Below are positions 1 through 7,670 of a DNA stretch of 8,666 nucleotides, piece after piece. Position numbers and translations under genes: made by a program. Each line of letters opens with the position of its first letter. Position 1 is the first letter of the stretch. The notes below the pieces were generated by a model. The model was not told the origin of the DNA. It made no database searches and saw only the letters and a list, made by a program, of their open reading frames with translations. Source of the stretch: Flavobacteriaceae bacterium (GTDB lineage Bacteria; Bacteroidota; Bacteroidia; Flavobacteriales; Flavobacteriaceae); the NCBI GenBank assembly GCA_002693605.1, contig NZQO01000100.1, positions 1-8,666 on the forward strand. The letters are read 5' to 3'.

Positions 1-2457
1 GATGCCTATACCACGCCTGTAACCGCGAGTGTTGCCAACCTCGATTCGCTTTACGGGGGGTTGGAGGTAATACGCCGCACCGGAACGGAAGAGTACAAAA
101 CGTTATTGCTGCGCGACAAAATTGGAAACAGGTATCAAATGCGCGCGTTGAAGAAGGAGGCACTACAATTTACGCAGAAACTTATTTTTGAAGAGGAAGA
201 TGGCTCGGCAACCGGTGCTACCGATGATAGTAATGTGGCCCCAAAGGGGGCATATGGCTTTGAGTTTTACACCGCGTCCCATCCTTATGCAACCTTGGCA
301 ATTCCCGTATTGGCAGAGGCCGTTTCCATTTTTCACAACCAGAGCGAACTATATTATGTTCCCAAGCAGGCCGCGCTGGGCAATTATAACGATACCTTTG
401 GAAACGCGCTTTACATGCTTTCCATAGAACCTGCCGAGAGCAGGGAGGACGAGCCGCTTTTTGAATATCCGGATGATATTGAAACCACCGATGATATCCT
501 AACCAAGTTACGACGCGGCGAGGGCGTGTTCATAGACGAGGAGAATTATATTACATCGCGGCTGTTCGATATGGTCGTGGGCGATTGGGACCGTGAGCCA
601 GACCATTGGCGGTGGGCTGAATATGCCGTATCAGACAGTCTCAATTCATACGTGCCCATTCCTCGAAACCGTGATGACGCCTTTGCGAGTTTCGAGGGCA
701 ACGTGCTCGATTTTGCCCGCACCCTCTTCGGAAGAACCTATCAGCGCCACGTTTATAACGATAACTTCAACGATTTCAGATGGTTCAACGAGGAGGGAAT
801 CATCCTAGACCGCGCGCTGTTAAAACGCTCCGGTAGGCAACAATGGAAGATCATCGCGCAGCGCTTACAGGAAAAACTATCCGATGAAGTTATCGATTCG
901 GCATTCACAAGGGTACCAATTGAGGTAAGGGACGAGTCGCTAGAATCGATTATCGAAAACCTCAAGGGGCGCCGCGATAAGGTTATAGAGTTCGCCAATA
1001 GATATTACGAATATCTAGCACGATTGCAGACCATCGTAGGAAATAACCATGCGAATTATTTCGAGATAACACGACTGCCAAATGGAAAGACAAATATCAA
1101 GGAATACGGTTACGAAAACAATGTAAAGTCGCTGTTATTGACCGATAGAACGTATTCCTCATCTGAAACGAACGAGATTTGGCTCTATGGCCTCGATGGA
1201 AATGATTTCTTCAAGGTGACCGGCTCGGGAGACAACCCCATTTTCCTGCGCATTATTGGGGGGCAAGGTTATGATACGTATCGCTTGGAGAATGGTAATG
1301 GGGTTAAAGTTTACGACCACGAAAGTCGCCCAAGCTACGTGGAGCTCAATAATGGCGGCAATCTTCGCCTAACCGATGTATATACGCTGAACACGTACGA
1401 TTACCGTAAGCAAATTACCAAGGTCCATGCACAGGCGGCAGCACTTGGCTATAATCCGGATGATGGTATGCGCGTGGCGGCCCAGTATATTTACCAGATT
1501 AATAGCTTTCAGCGAAACCCGTTTTCCAGACAGCATAAGTTAAATGCCGGTTATTACTTCGATACCGAAAGTTTCGATATTGAATACGAGGGCGAAATTG
1601 CGAATGTGCGGAATACCCTGAACCTAAATTACGGTGCGCGAGTTACGAGTCCGAACTACACCGTCAATTACTTTGGCTACGGAAATGAGACTTCTAATAG
1701 GGAAGGGGCCAGAGGTTACGATTTTAACCGGGTACAACTGCAAACAATTTCGGCCAATGCAGGCTTGCTGCGTAATTCAAATTTCGGTAGCTTTTTTAAG
1801 CTGCAGGGAAAATTTGAAGCTGTGATCTTACAGAGCGAAATAAACGACGGTCTCAATCCGGGGGCGATTCTTACCAAAGATGACACCGCGTATTTCGGAA
1901 CCTTAGAGGGAATTTACAATTACAGAAGTTTCGACAATCCCAGAAACCCCACCATAGGAATGATGATCGACCTCTACGCCGGGGCGACGACCAATATCGA
2001 GGATACAGACAGGTTGTACAGTTTTCTGCAAACGCGACTCGGGTTCTACAACAGTTTAACAAAAAACTCAAAATGGGTACTAAAAACCAACCTGCGGGCG
2101 CAATTTAATTTCGACAATCCGTATGAGTTTTTCCAGGCCGTAACGCTGGGAGCCAATAATGGTCTACGCGGGTACCGCGAAGAACGCTTTTCGGGGAAAT
2201 CGGCCTTGGTAGGTAGCGCAGACGTACGCTACAGCTTCAACGAGTTCAATATTGAATTAGTGCCCATACAAATTGGCGTTTATGGGGGTGCCGACCTAGG
2301 TAGGGTATGGACCCCATCCGGAAATTCGGAAAAGTGGCACAACGATTACGGTGGTGGATTTTGGATTAACGGAAGCGGCGGTCTCTCGGCCTCTGCAAGT
2401 GCATTCCACTCCACCGAGGGCACCCGCATAATTTTTGGGCTGGGCTTCGATTTTTAA
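1..2457 (+). CDS. Outer-membrane protein with Omp85-like barrel, paralogue of the next gene (5' end outside window)
   Basis: The reading frame is open from base 1. The first start-like codon, the TTG at 61, lies inside the conserved LYGGLEV segment and is not the true start. The visible 818 codons align with residues from about 412 to the end of the next gene's product, so an N-terminal phosphoesterase domain of about 400 aa may lie upstream. Visible parts in order: a middle domain (about 46-1100) with MRALKKEA, GDWDRE (580-597) and PIPRNRD motifs; two RTX-like nonapeptides (1189-1215, 1258-1284); and a barrel from about 1440 to the end. The barrel carries the loop-6 motif LRGY (2164-2175) of the Omp85 superfamily and ends in phenylalanine, as outer-membrane barrels usually do. 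No POTRA repeats are seen. Relative to its paralogue the middle domain has lost the Gly-rich segment and the His of DRH. It is probably cotranscribed with the next gene. The substrate is unknown. Confidence 0.85.
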   Translation, partial: DAYTTPVTASVANLDSLYGGLEVIRRTGTEEYKTLLLRDKIGNRYQMRALKKEALQFTQKLIFEEEDGSATGATDDSNVAPKGAYGFEFYTASHPYATLAIPVLAEAVSIFHNQSELYYVPKQAALGNYNDTFGNALYMLSIEPAESREDEPLFEYPDDIETTDDILTKLRRGEGVFIDEENYITSRLFDMVVGDWDREPDHWRWAEYAVSDSLNSYVPIPRNRDDAFASFEGNVLDFARTLFGRTYQRHVYNDNFNDFRWFNEEGIILDRALLKRSGRQQWKIIAQRLQEKLSDEVIDSAFTRVPIEVRDESLESIIENLKGRRDKVIEFANRYYEYLARLQTIVGNNHANYFEITRLPNGKTNIKEYGYENNVKSLLLTDRTYSSSETNEIWLYGLDGNDFFKVTGSGDNPIFLRIIGGQGYDTYRLENGNGVKVYDHESRPSYVELNNGGNLRLTDVYTLNTYDYRKQITKVHAQAAALGYNPDDGMRVAAQYIYQINSFQRNPFSRQHKLNAGYYFDTESFDIEYEGEIANVRNTLNLNYGARVTSPNYTVNYFGYGNETSNREGARGYDFNRVQLQTISANAGLLRNSNFGSFFKLQGKFEAVILQSEINDGLNPGAILTKDDTAYFGTLEGIYNYRSFDNPRNPTIGMMIDLYAGATTNIEDTDRLYSFLQTRLGFYNSLTKNSKWVLKTNLRAQFNFDNPYEFFQAVTLGANNGLRGYREERFSGKSALVGSADVRYSFNEFNIELVPIQIGVYGGADLGRVWTPSGNSEKWHNDYGGGFWINGSGGLSASASAFHSTEGTRIIFGLGFDF

Positions 2458-2474
2458 CCTACATTTCGTTTTAT

Positions 2475-2537
2475 ATGAATAGAACAATTACTCACTTCCT
2501 TCACGTATGTGCGCTAGCCGCACTCTTAGTTTCGTGC
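2475..2537 (+). other. Lipoprotein signal peptide with lipobox LVSC
   Basis: The first 20 residues have an Arg at position 3, a hydrophobic stretch (roughly 11-19) and the lipobox Leu18-Val19-Ser20-Cys21. Signal peptidase II would cleave before Cys21, which would then be lipidated. The residues after the Cys (ATTG) show no clear acidic surface-export signal, so the lipid may face the periplasm. This is inference from the motif only. Confidence 0.8.
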
Positions 2538-5500
2538 GCCACGACCGGTGTGATGGTTGCCGATGAGCAACTAGATACTTCGAAACCGCCGTTGGATGAA
2601 ATTGAACACCGCTTCTTTTTACTGGGAAACGGTGAAGGGAGATTTCAGATAAAATCTGCATTCGAAACCTTCGTAAAAGAGAACAAGGCAGCAGAGACCT
2701 CGGTACTATTCCTAGGCGATAACATCTCCGGAAATAATTCCGAAACCGTTAAAAAACAATTGCACGATTATATTTCAGTAATAAAGAATACGGGGGCTAC
2801 GCCTTATTTTGTGCCTGGAAAGCAGGAATGGGATTTTAACGGCACCGAAGGGCTTGAAACTATCGAGGACTACCTGGAGGAATATCTAGAGAAGGATGAC
2901 GTGCTCACACCCAATAATGGCTGTCCGCTAGAGAGCATAGAAATCGGCGATTCCATTCAGTTGATTGTAATTGACACCCAATGGTATTTGGAAGATTGGG
3001 ACCGCCATCCAAAAATGAACGATAAATGCGAGATTAAAACCCGCGAGAAATTACTGCTTGAAGTTAGGGGCGAATTGAAGAAGAGTGCTAACAAAACCAT
3101 ACTTGTGGCCATGCACCACCCTATGTTGACCAACGGGTACCATGGGGGCCGTTTCTCGTTTCGGGACCATATATTCCCATTTCAGAATAACATTCCCCTC
3201 CCGGGAGTAGGAAGTCTTATTGCGCAAATAAGATCGCAAGGCGCCATCTCTATGCAGGATCGTTACAATACGCGGTATAACGAGCTAATGGGAAAACTAC
3301 AGGAGCAGTTTGATGTTTCAGACAAGCGAATCGTCCTGTTTTCGGCCCATGAACAGAATCTTCAGTACATAGAAGATGGGTTTGTGAAACAACTCATATC
3401 TGGAGCCGCATCGGAAACCCGCCCCGCGAGTATTAGCGATAACGGCTTGTTTTCATATGGTAATAATGGTTTTGCCCAGGTAGACGTATATAAATCTGGA
3501 GCGGTTTGGACCACTTTTTACAGTGCCAACGGGGAAAAAATTGCCCAGAAATTCGATACTGAAATTTTCCCCGAGATTATACCACCAGTGTTGGACACAC
3601 TTCCGAAGACGTTTCCAAAGACATATACGGCCTCGGTCTACGACATTGAAAAGGTAAAGCGCAGCGACTTTTTCCAGACTTTTTGGGGCAAGCACTATCG
3701 CGATGTGTACGGTATTCCCGTTGAGGCCCCCACGGCGGTGTTGGACACCCTCTACGGCGGATTGGAAGTCGTGCGTCCCGGCGGGGGGCACCAGACCAAA
3801 TCGCTGCGGCTGGTAACCAAGGATGGAAAAGAGTACAATATGCGCGCACTCAAGAAAAGTGCCGTCCAATTTCTGAATAAAAATTCGCCCAATAATATCG
3901 ATGGCGAAAAATATTACGGAAATACCCTTCCTGCCGATTTAATTACCGATTTCTACACAGCGGCCCATCCTTATGGAGCCTTTGCCATTCCCGCCATGGC
4001 AAGAGCCGCCCAGGTTTACTATACCACGCCGCAGCTCTATTACGTGCCGCAGCAGCGGGCACTTGGAAAATACAATGAAGAGTACGGAAACCAACTGTAC
4101 ATGATAGTAGAGCGGCCCGCGGAAGAATACAAGAACAGGAAGAGCTTTGGATATCCAGACAATGTGGAAAGTACAGACGACCTACTCCAGAAACTCCGGG
4201 AGGACGAGGATCATGTACTGGACGAGCACGCCTATATTCGCGCGCGAATATTTGATATGCTCATAGGTGACTGGGATAGGCACAGTGACCAATGGCGGTG
4301 GGCGGAATTCGAAAACGAGGAGGGGCATTTGGTTTTTGTGCCCATTCCACGGGACAGAGATCAAGTATTCGCCAATTTTGATGGTACTTTCTTGAACATA
4401 ATACGCGATTTGGTAGGTACGGCAAACCAGTTTGGAGTTTATGGGCCCGATATTAAGGATGTAAAGTGGTTTAATACCGCTGGAAGTCACCTGGACCGCG
4501 CCCTCGTGAAGCGCAGCAACCGAAATGACTGGCTTGCCGAGGCGCGAAGGATACAAGCGGCGATAACGGAGCAGACAGTGCAACAAGCCTTCGCATCACT
4601 CCCCGAGGCAGTCCAGGATACTACCCTGCAAACCATTAAGGAGCATCTGCTCGCGCGAAAGGAAAATCTGGTAGATATCGTGGGAAGATATTACGATTGG
4701 CTGGACGATTTCCAGATGCTAACGGGGACAGACAAGGACGACCATTTTGAAATTATTCGAAAACCCAACGGCGTAACTCAGATTATTGCTTACCGAATTA
4801 AGGACGGCGAGAAAGCCGACATCCTCTTCGACCGCACTTTCAGGAAAGAGGAAACCAATGAAATATGGCTTTACGGCCTTGATGATGACGATATTTTCAC
4901 CGTTACTGGAAAATCAAAAAATCCAATTTTGGTGCGCATCATTGGCGGTCAGGATGAAGATACGTACGATGTAGCCTACGGGAAGAACATCAAAATATAC
5001 GATCGCCGCAGCGCCGAGAATGAAATTGTGCAAAAAAGTGGTGCCCAGGTACGACTTACCAATTTTTATGAAAGCAACCGCTATAATTACGAAATGGAAC
5101 CTTCCAATTCCGGCGGCATCTCCTTGGCAGTAGGGTACAACCCAGACCAGGGTACGGTTTTGACTGCGGGGTACTCAAGTGAGAAAGTTGAGTTTATCGC
5201 CAATCCGTACAGTAGGCTTACGCAGTTACAGTTGCAATACCACTCCCTCACCCAAGGCCTGGATATTAGGCTAAAGAAAGGCTATGCTGCAATTTTCGGT
5301 GATGTTAATTTTATTTTGGATGCCCGCTATACCTCGAAAAATTATACAGAGAATTTCTTTGGCTTCGGAAACGAGTCTAATAACTTCGAAGAAGAGGTTA
5401 GTTTCGATTTCAACCGGGTAAACTTGAGTCGGTACGAAGGAGGTATCGGTCTTGAAAGAAGTAATCCCTACGGTAGCTTTCTGCAGTTCAAACTAGATTT

Positions 5501-6140
5501 GGAAACTGTTGAAATTGTTCGAAATGGCAGCAACATCATACAGCGCGAGTTTATCGGTCGGGAAGGAACGAGGAACTATTTCCTTATTCCCAATGTAACT
5601 TACAGATACTCTAATTTCTCGGAAACTGTTTTTCCGAAGAAGGGAATGAACTTTGAAACCAGGCTCGGCGGTATTGACGATTTGAAGCAGCTACACCTAA
5701 CTGGTTTCGCAAAAATTAACGCGGCCTTCTACAATGCGCTATTGAGTAACGAACGTCTTGTTCTTAAAACCCAAGCACAATCGCACCTTACGGTGGGTGA
5801 CCTGCCCCAGTTTTACCAGAGCCCAAACCTCGGGGCCGATACAGGGTTGCGCGGTTACCGGAACAATCGATTTACGGGTGGGCAGAGCCTTTCGGGCGGG
5901 GCCGATCTGGCGTATAATTTCCAAAAAATACGTACGTTCTTCTTTCCGTTAAATCTCCAGGTGTATGCCGGTTATGACATTGGCCGGGTGTGGCTAGATG
6001 AGCAGGATTCTTCGGTATGGCACGACAGTTACGGAGGTGGATTTGCGTTTCAATGGACCCAGGCCATTCGGGGAGGCGGAAGTGTTTTTCGCTCCGGCGA
6101 GGATACGCGGATTGAATTTTCCTTCCGCCTAGTATACTAA
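2475..6140 (+). CDS. Lipoprotein with degenerate metallophosphoesterase domain, middle domain and Omp85-like outer-membrane barrel
   Basis: This is a complete 1221-aa protein. Residues 1-21 are a lipoprotein signal with lipobox LVSC (Cys21). Residues 45-360 form a calcineurin-like phosphoesterase domain: GDN (81-83), the family stretch IDTQWYLEDWDRHP (166-179) and HHP (214-216) are kept. Other metal-site motifs are altered: GNGE (51-54) where GDAG is usual, GKQEW (115-119) for GNHDW, and AHEQ (291-294) for GHEH. Residues 420-790 form a middle domain with a Gly-rich GGGHQT, MRALKK (456-461), GDWDRH (598-603) and PRDRD (625-629). Two RTX-like units lie at 801-809 and 824-832. Residues 880-1221 are a barrel with LRGY (1125-1128) and a C-terminal tyrosine. 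The ATG lies 17 bases after the previous stop, with no Shine-Dalgarno sequence, and it gives a proper signal peptide, which supports this start. Phosphoesterase activity is doubtful. The protein may be a scaffold, a binder, or active through another domain. Confidence 0.9.
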   Translation: MNRTITHFLHVCALAALLVSCATTGVMVADEQLDTSKPPLDEIEHRFFLLGNGEGRFQIKSAFETFVKENKAAETSVLFLGDNISGNNSETVKKQLHDYISVIKNTGATPYFVPGKQEWDFNGTEGLETIEDYLEEYLEKDDVLTPNNGCPLESIEIGDSIQLIVIDTQWYLEDWDRHPKMNDKCEIKTREKLLLEVRGELKKSANKTILVAMHHPMLTNGYHGGRFSFRDHIFPFQNNIPLPGVGSLIAQIRSQGAISMQDRYNTRYNELMGKLQEQFDVSDKRIVLFSAHEQNLQYIEDGFVKQLISGAASETRPASISDNGLFSYGNNGFAQVDVYKSGAVWTTFYSANGEKIAQKFDTEIFPEIIPPVLDTLPKTFPKTYTASVYDIEKVKRSDFFQTFWGKHYRDVYGIPVEAPTAVLDTLYGGLEVVRPGGGHQTKSLRLVTKDGKEYNMRALKKSAVQFLNKNSPNNIDGEKYYGNTLPADLITDFYTAAHPYGAFAIPAMARAAQVYYTTPQLYYVPQQRALGKYNEEYGNQLYMIVERPAEEYKNRKSFGYPDNVESTDDLLQKLREDEDHVLDEHAYIRARIFDMLIGDWDRHSDQWRWAEFENEEGHLVFVPIPRDRDQVFANFDGTFLNIIRDLVGTANQFGVYGPDIKDVKWFNTAGSHLDRALVKRSNRNDWLAEARRIQAAITEQTVQQAFASLPEAVQDTTLQTIKEHLLARKENLVDIVGRYYDWLDDFQMLTGTDKDDHFEIIRKPNGVTQIIAYRIKDGEKADILFDRTFRKEETNEIWLYGLDDDDIFTVTGKSKNPILVRIIGGQDEDTYDVAYGKNIKIYDRRSAENEIVQKSGAQVRLTNFYESNRYNYEMEPSNSGGISLAVGYNPDQGTVLTAGYSSEKVEFIANPYSRLTQLQLQYHSLTQGLDIRLKKGYAAIFGDVNFILDARYTSKNYTENFFGFGNESNNFEEEVSFDFNRVNLSRYEGGIGLERSNPYGSFLQFKLDLETVEIVRNGSNIIQREFIGREGTRNYFLIPNVTYRYSNFSETVFPKKGMNFETRLGGIDDLKQLHLTGFAKINAAFYNALLSNERLVLKTQAQSHLTVGDLPQFYQSPNLGADTGLRGYRNNRFTGGQSLSGGADLAYNFQKIRTFFFPLNLQVYAGYDIGRVWLDEQDSSVWHDSYGGGFAFQWTQAIRGGGSVFRSGEDTRIEFSFRLVY

Positions 6141-6178
6141 AAAAGCCCAACCAGGGGGGTCGGGCTTTTCTAGTTTTT
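6141..6178. terminator. Bidirectional rho-independent terminator between convergent genes
   Basis: The sequence AAAAGCCC (6141-6148) pairs with GGGCTTTT (6162-6169). After one A-C mismatch the stem continues with ACC pairing to GGT, closing a loop of about five bases (6153-6157). T-runs follow on the plus strand (6166-6169 and 6174-6178), and an A-run at 6139-6144 gives a T-run on the minus strand. The hairpin starts directly after the stop of the outer-membrane gene and lies just past the stop of dps, so it can end both transcripts. Confidence 0.85.
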
Positions 6179-6190
6179 ATAAATATCGAT

Positions 6191-6682
6191 TTATGCCTTG
6201 GGGTGTGCATCGCTCGTCTTCATAGTCCACGCATCTAGCATCCAGCTTATTTTCTCGACGTCTGCGATGTAGGCTCCAATCAGGTCGATAGTTCCCTCGT
6301 CGTTAGCAGCGTCTGCCTTTTCAATTACCGATCGCATTTGGATCAGGATTTTGCCGTGATCTTCCAGCAGAATACGCACCATTTCGGTATCTTCGGTTCG
6401 GGATGGCGACTCCTTCAAGTTGCTCATATCGAGGTAATCGCTGTAATTGCTGATGGGCTGAAAACGGAGCGTCAAGATACGCTCAGCAATTTCATCTATT
6501 TTCAGCTTGGCATCGTCGTACATTTCCTCAAATTTTACGTGAAGGTCGAAAAAATTCTTCCCGACGATATTCCAATGGAAATTTCTCAATTTTTGATAGT
6601 ACAAGTGATAGTCTGCCAACAAAATATTCAGTTCCTTGGCAGTGACATTGGTCTTTTCCTTATCTAAATTCAAATAGCTCAT
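6191..6682 (-). CDS. dps: Dps-family DNA-protecting ferritin-like protein
   Basis: The 163-aa protein has the usual length for Dps. Proteins of this family form a 12-subunit shell that oxidises Fe(II) with hydrogen peroxide and stores the iron, protecting DNA from oxidative damage in the cytoplasm. The ferroxidase ligands are all present with the spacing of the Listeria protein: His36 in NFHWN, His48, Glu52, Asp63 and Glu67. The N-terminus is short (MSYLNLDKEK) with only a few lysines, so direct DNA binding is uncertain. The ATG is preceded by an A-rich leader (AAAAAAAGAGAAA), typical of Bacteroidota, and a matching promoter lies about 20-30 bases upstream. The gene converges on the outer-membrane operon and diverges from cysQ, so it is probably monocistronic. 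No clear PerR or Fur operator was seen. It could also be described as a starvation-inducible ferritin-like protein. Confidence 0.95.
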   Translation of the reverse strand: MSYLNLDKEKTNVTAKELNILLADYHLYYQKLRNFHWNIVGKNFFDLHVKFEEMYDDAKLKIDEIAERILTLRFQPISNYSDYLDMSNLKESPSRTEDTEMVRILLEDHGKILIQMRSVIEKADAANDEGTIDLIGAYIADVEKISWMLDAWTMKTSDAHPKA

Positions 6683-6707
6683 TTTTCTCTTTTTTTGGTT
6701 AATGCCA

Positions 6708-6738
6708 TAAAGATAATGGGCGACCGCTTAGCTGCCAA
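6708..6738 (-). promoter_or_regulatory. Predicted dps promoter (Bacteroidota sigma-A type)
   Basis: Read on the minus strand, TTGG (6738-6735) is followed after 19 bases by TATCTTTA (6715-6708). The Bacteroidota consensus is TTTG, about 19 bases, then TAnnTTTG. The match is good in spacing and in TAnnTTT, but both elements deviate at one base. The transcript would start near 6700, leaving a leader of about 20 bases before the dps ATG. Confidence 0.55.
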
Positions 6739-6824
6739 TAATATCAAGGGGTTTAGTCTTTTTTTAACGAGAAAATGGCAACTGGTGATGTGCCGCGGAT
6801 TAAGATTGTAGGTTGAAACTGGCA

Positions 6825-6855
6825 TTTGCGCATCAAATCACTTATTGTATCTTTA
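6825..6855 (+). promoter_or_regulatory. Predicted promoter of the cysQ-DUF2061-cysC operon
   Basis: An exact TTTG (6825-6828) is followed after 19 bases by TATCTTTA (6848-6855), which fits the Bacteroidota TTTG/TAnnTTTG pattern except for the last base. Transcription would start near 6862, about 20 bases before the ATG at 6882. Its position decides the cysQ start, because an in-frame TTG at 6813 lies upstream of this promoter and could not be translated from its transcript. Confidence 0.65.
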
Positions 6856-6881
6856 GCGCACCCAAAATACAACCTCCCTAT

Positions 6882-7670
6882 ATGGAAGATTTGACCTTGA
6901 TTGCCATGGAAGCCGCCGTAGCCGCGGGCGAAAAGATAATGGAAATCTATGCGAGCGATTTCAGCGTTGAACATAAGGCAGACGATTCGCCCCTTACCGC
7001 AGCCGACAAATGTGCAAACGAGACCATTATGGGCTATCTGAAGGAAACCGGAATTCCTATAATTAGCGAGGAAAACAAGGAGATAGCGTATGCTGAACGA
7101 AAGGATTGGACCCGTTGCTGGATTGTAGATCCTCTAGACGGCACGAAGGAATTTGTAAAGAAAAATGGCGAGTTTACCGTAAATATCGCGTTGGTCGAGA
7201 ACCAAGTTCCAATACTCGGAGTTATCTACATACCTGTGACCCAACAACTATATTTCACGGAGGGAGTGGCAGGTAAGGCATTTTCAGTATCCATGGCCCA
7301 GTGTCATTCATTGGAACAGGCATCGCAGAATGCTGTAACGATTAAGCCGGCATCCATCTTGGACACGCCTATTAAAATCGTTGGAAGTCGCTCCCACCTG
7401 AACAACGCCACGAAGAATTTCATTGCTGCCATAGAAAATGATCAACCTACCGAAATTGTATCGATAGGCAGTTCCTTGAAATTCTGCCTAGTAGCCGAAG
7501 GCAAAGCACATATTTATCCGCGTTATGCCCCCACAATGGAATGGGATACTGCTGCGGGAGATGCCATTTGCCGCGCGGTCGGACTTTCAGTAATCGATCA
7601 GCAAACACAGCAACCACTTAGGTACAATAAGGAAAACCTATTGAATCCCCATTTTGTGGTATCGGTATAA
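6882..7670 (+). CDS. cysQ: 3'(2'),5'-bisphosphate nucleotidase CysQ
   Basis: The 262-aa cytoplasmic enzyme of the inositol monophosphatase superfamily dephosphorylates 3'-phosphoadenosine 5'-phosphate (PAP) to AMP. It thereby removes the by-product of PAPS-using reductases and sulfotransferases. Visible motifs are SPLTAAD (36-42), the metal-binding ISEEN (61-65), the core WIVDPLDGTKEF (80-91) with Asp83 and Asp86, and EWDTAAG (220-226) with Asp222. DGTKEF is typical of CysQ as opposed to plain inositol phosphatases. Length agrees with the family (E. coli about 246 aa). The ATG at 6882 is chosen over an in-frame TTG at 6813 because the protein then starts at the usual family N-terminus and because a promoter lies between the two codons. 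The stop codon overlaps the next ATG by one base (TAATG), so the two genes are translationally coupled. Confidence 0.95.
   Translation: MEDLTLIAMEAAVAAGEKIMEIYASDFSVEHKADDSPLTAADKCANETIMGYLKETGIPIISEENKEIAYAERKDWTRCWIVDPLDGTKEFVKKNGEFTVNIALVENQVPILGVIYIPVTQQLYFTEGVAGKAFSVSMAQCHSLEQASQNAVTIKPASILDTPIKIVGSRSHLNNATKNFIAAIENDQPTEIVSIGSSLKFCLVAEGKAHIYPRYAPTMEWDTAAGDAICRAVGLSVIDQQTQQPLRYNKENLLNPHFVVSV

Noticed and set aside
61..63. TTG at 61 as the start of the first gene
   Set aside because: The frame is open to base 1, and the upstream codons continue the similarity to the paralogue (LDSLYGGLEV against LDTLYGGLEV), so the codon is internal.
3453..3869. Open frames of 138 and 90 codons on the minus strand inside the second outer-membrane gene
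   Set aside because: They are antisense to a well-supported coding region, have compositions typical of shadow frames, and show no start signals.
3732..4840. Firm assignment of the middle domain as an active kinase
   Set aside because: The similarity rests on short motifs and their order only. Without a profile search or structure I keep it as a hypothesis in the findings and not in the gene name.
6338..6667. A 109-codon open frame on the plus strand opposite dps
   Set aside because: It lies wholly within dps on the other strand and its translation has no recognisable domain. The Dps reading has all its ferroxidase residues.
6808..6876. GTAGGTTG and CAACCTCC as an inverted repeat around the cysQ promoter
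   Set aside because: The matching part is only six bases and the arms are more than 50 bases apart, which is expected by chance.
6813..6881. Extended N-terminus of CysQ from an in-frame TTG at 6813
   Set aside because: The extension adds 23 residues with no family similarity, uses a TTG start, and begins upstream of the predicted promoter (6825-6855). The ATG at 6882 gives the normal family start.
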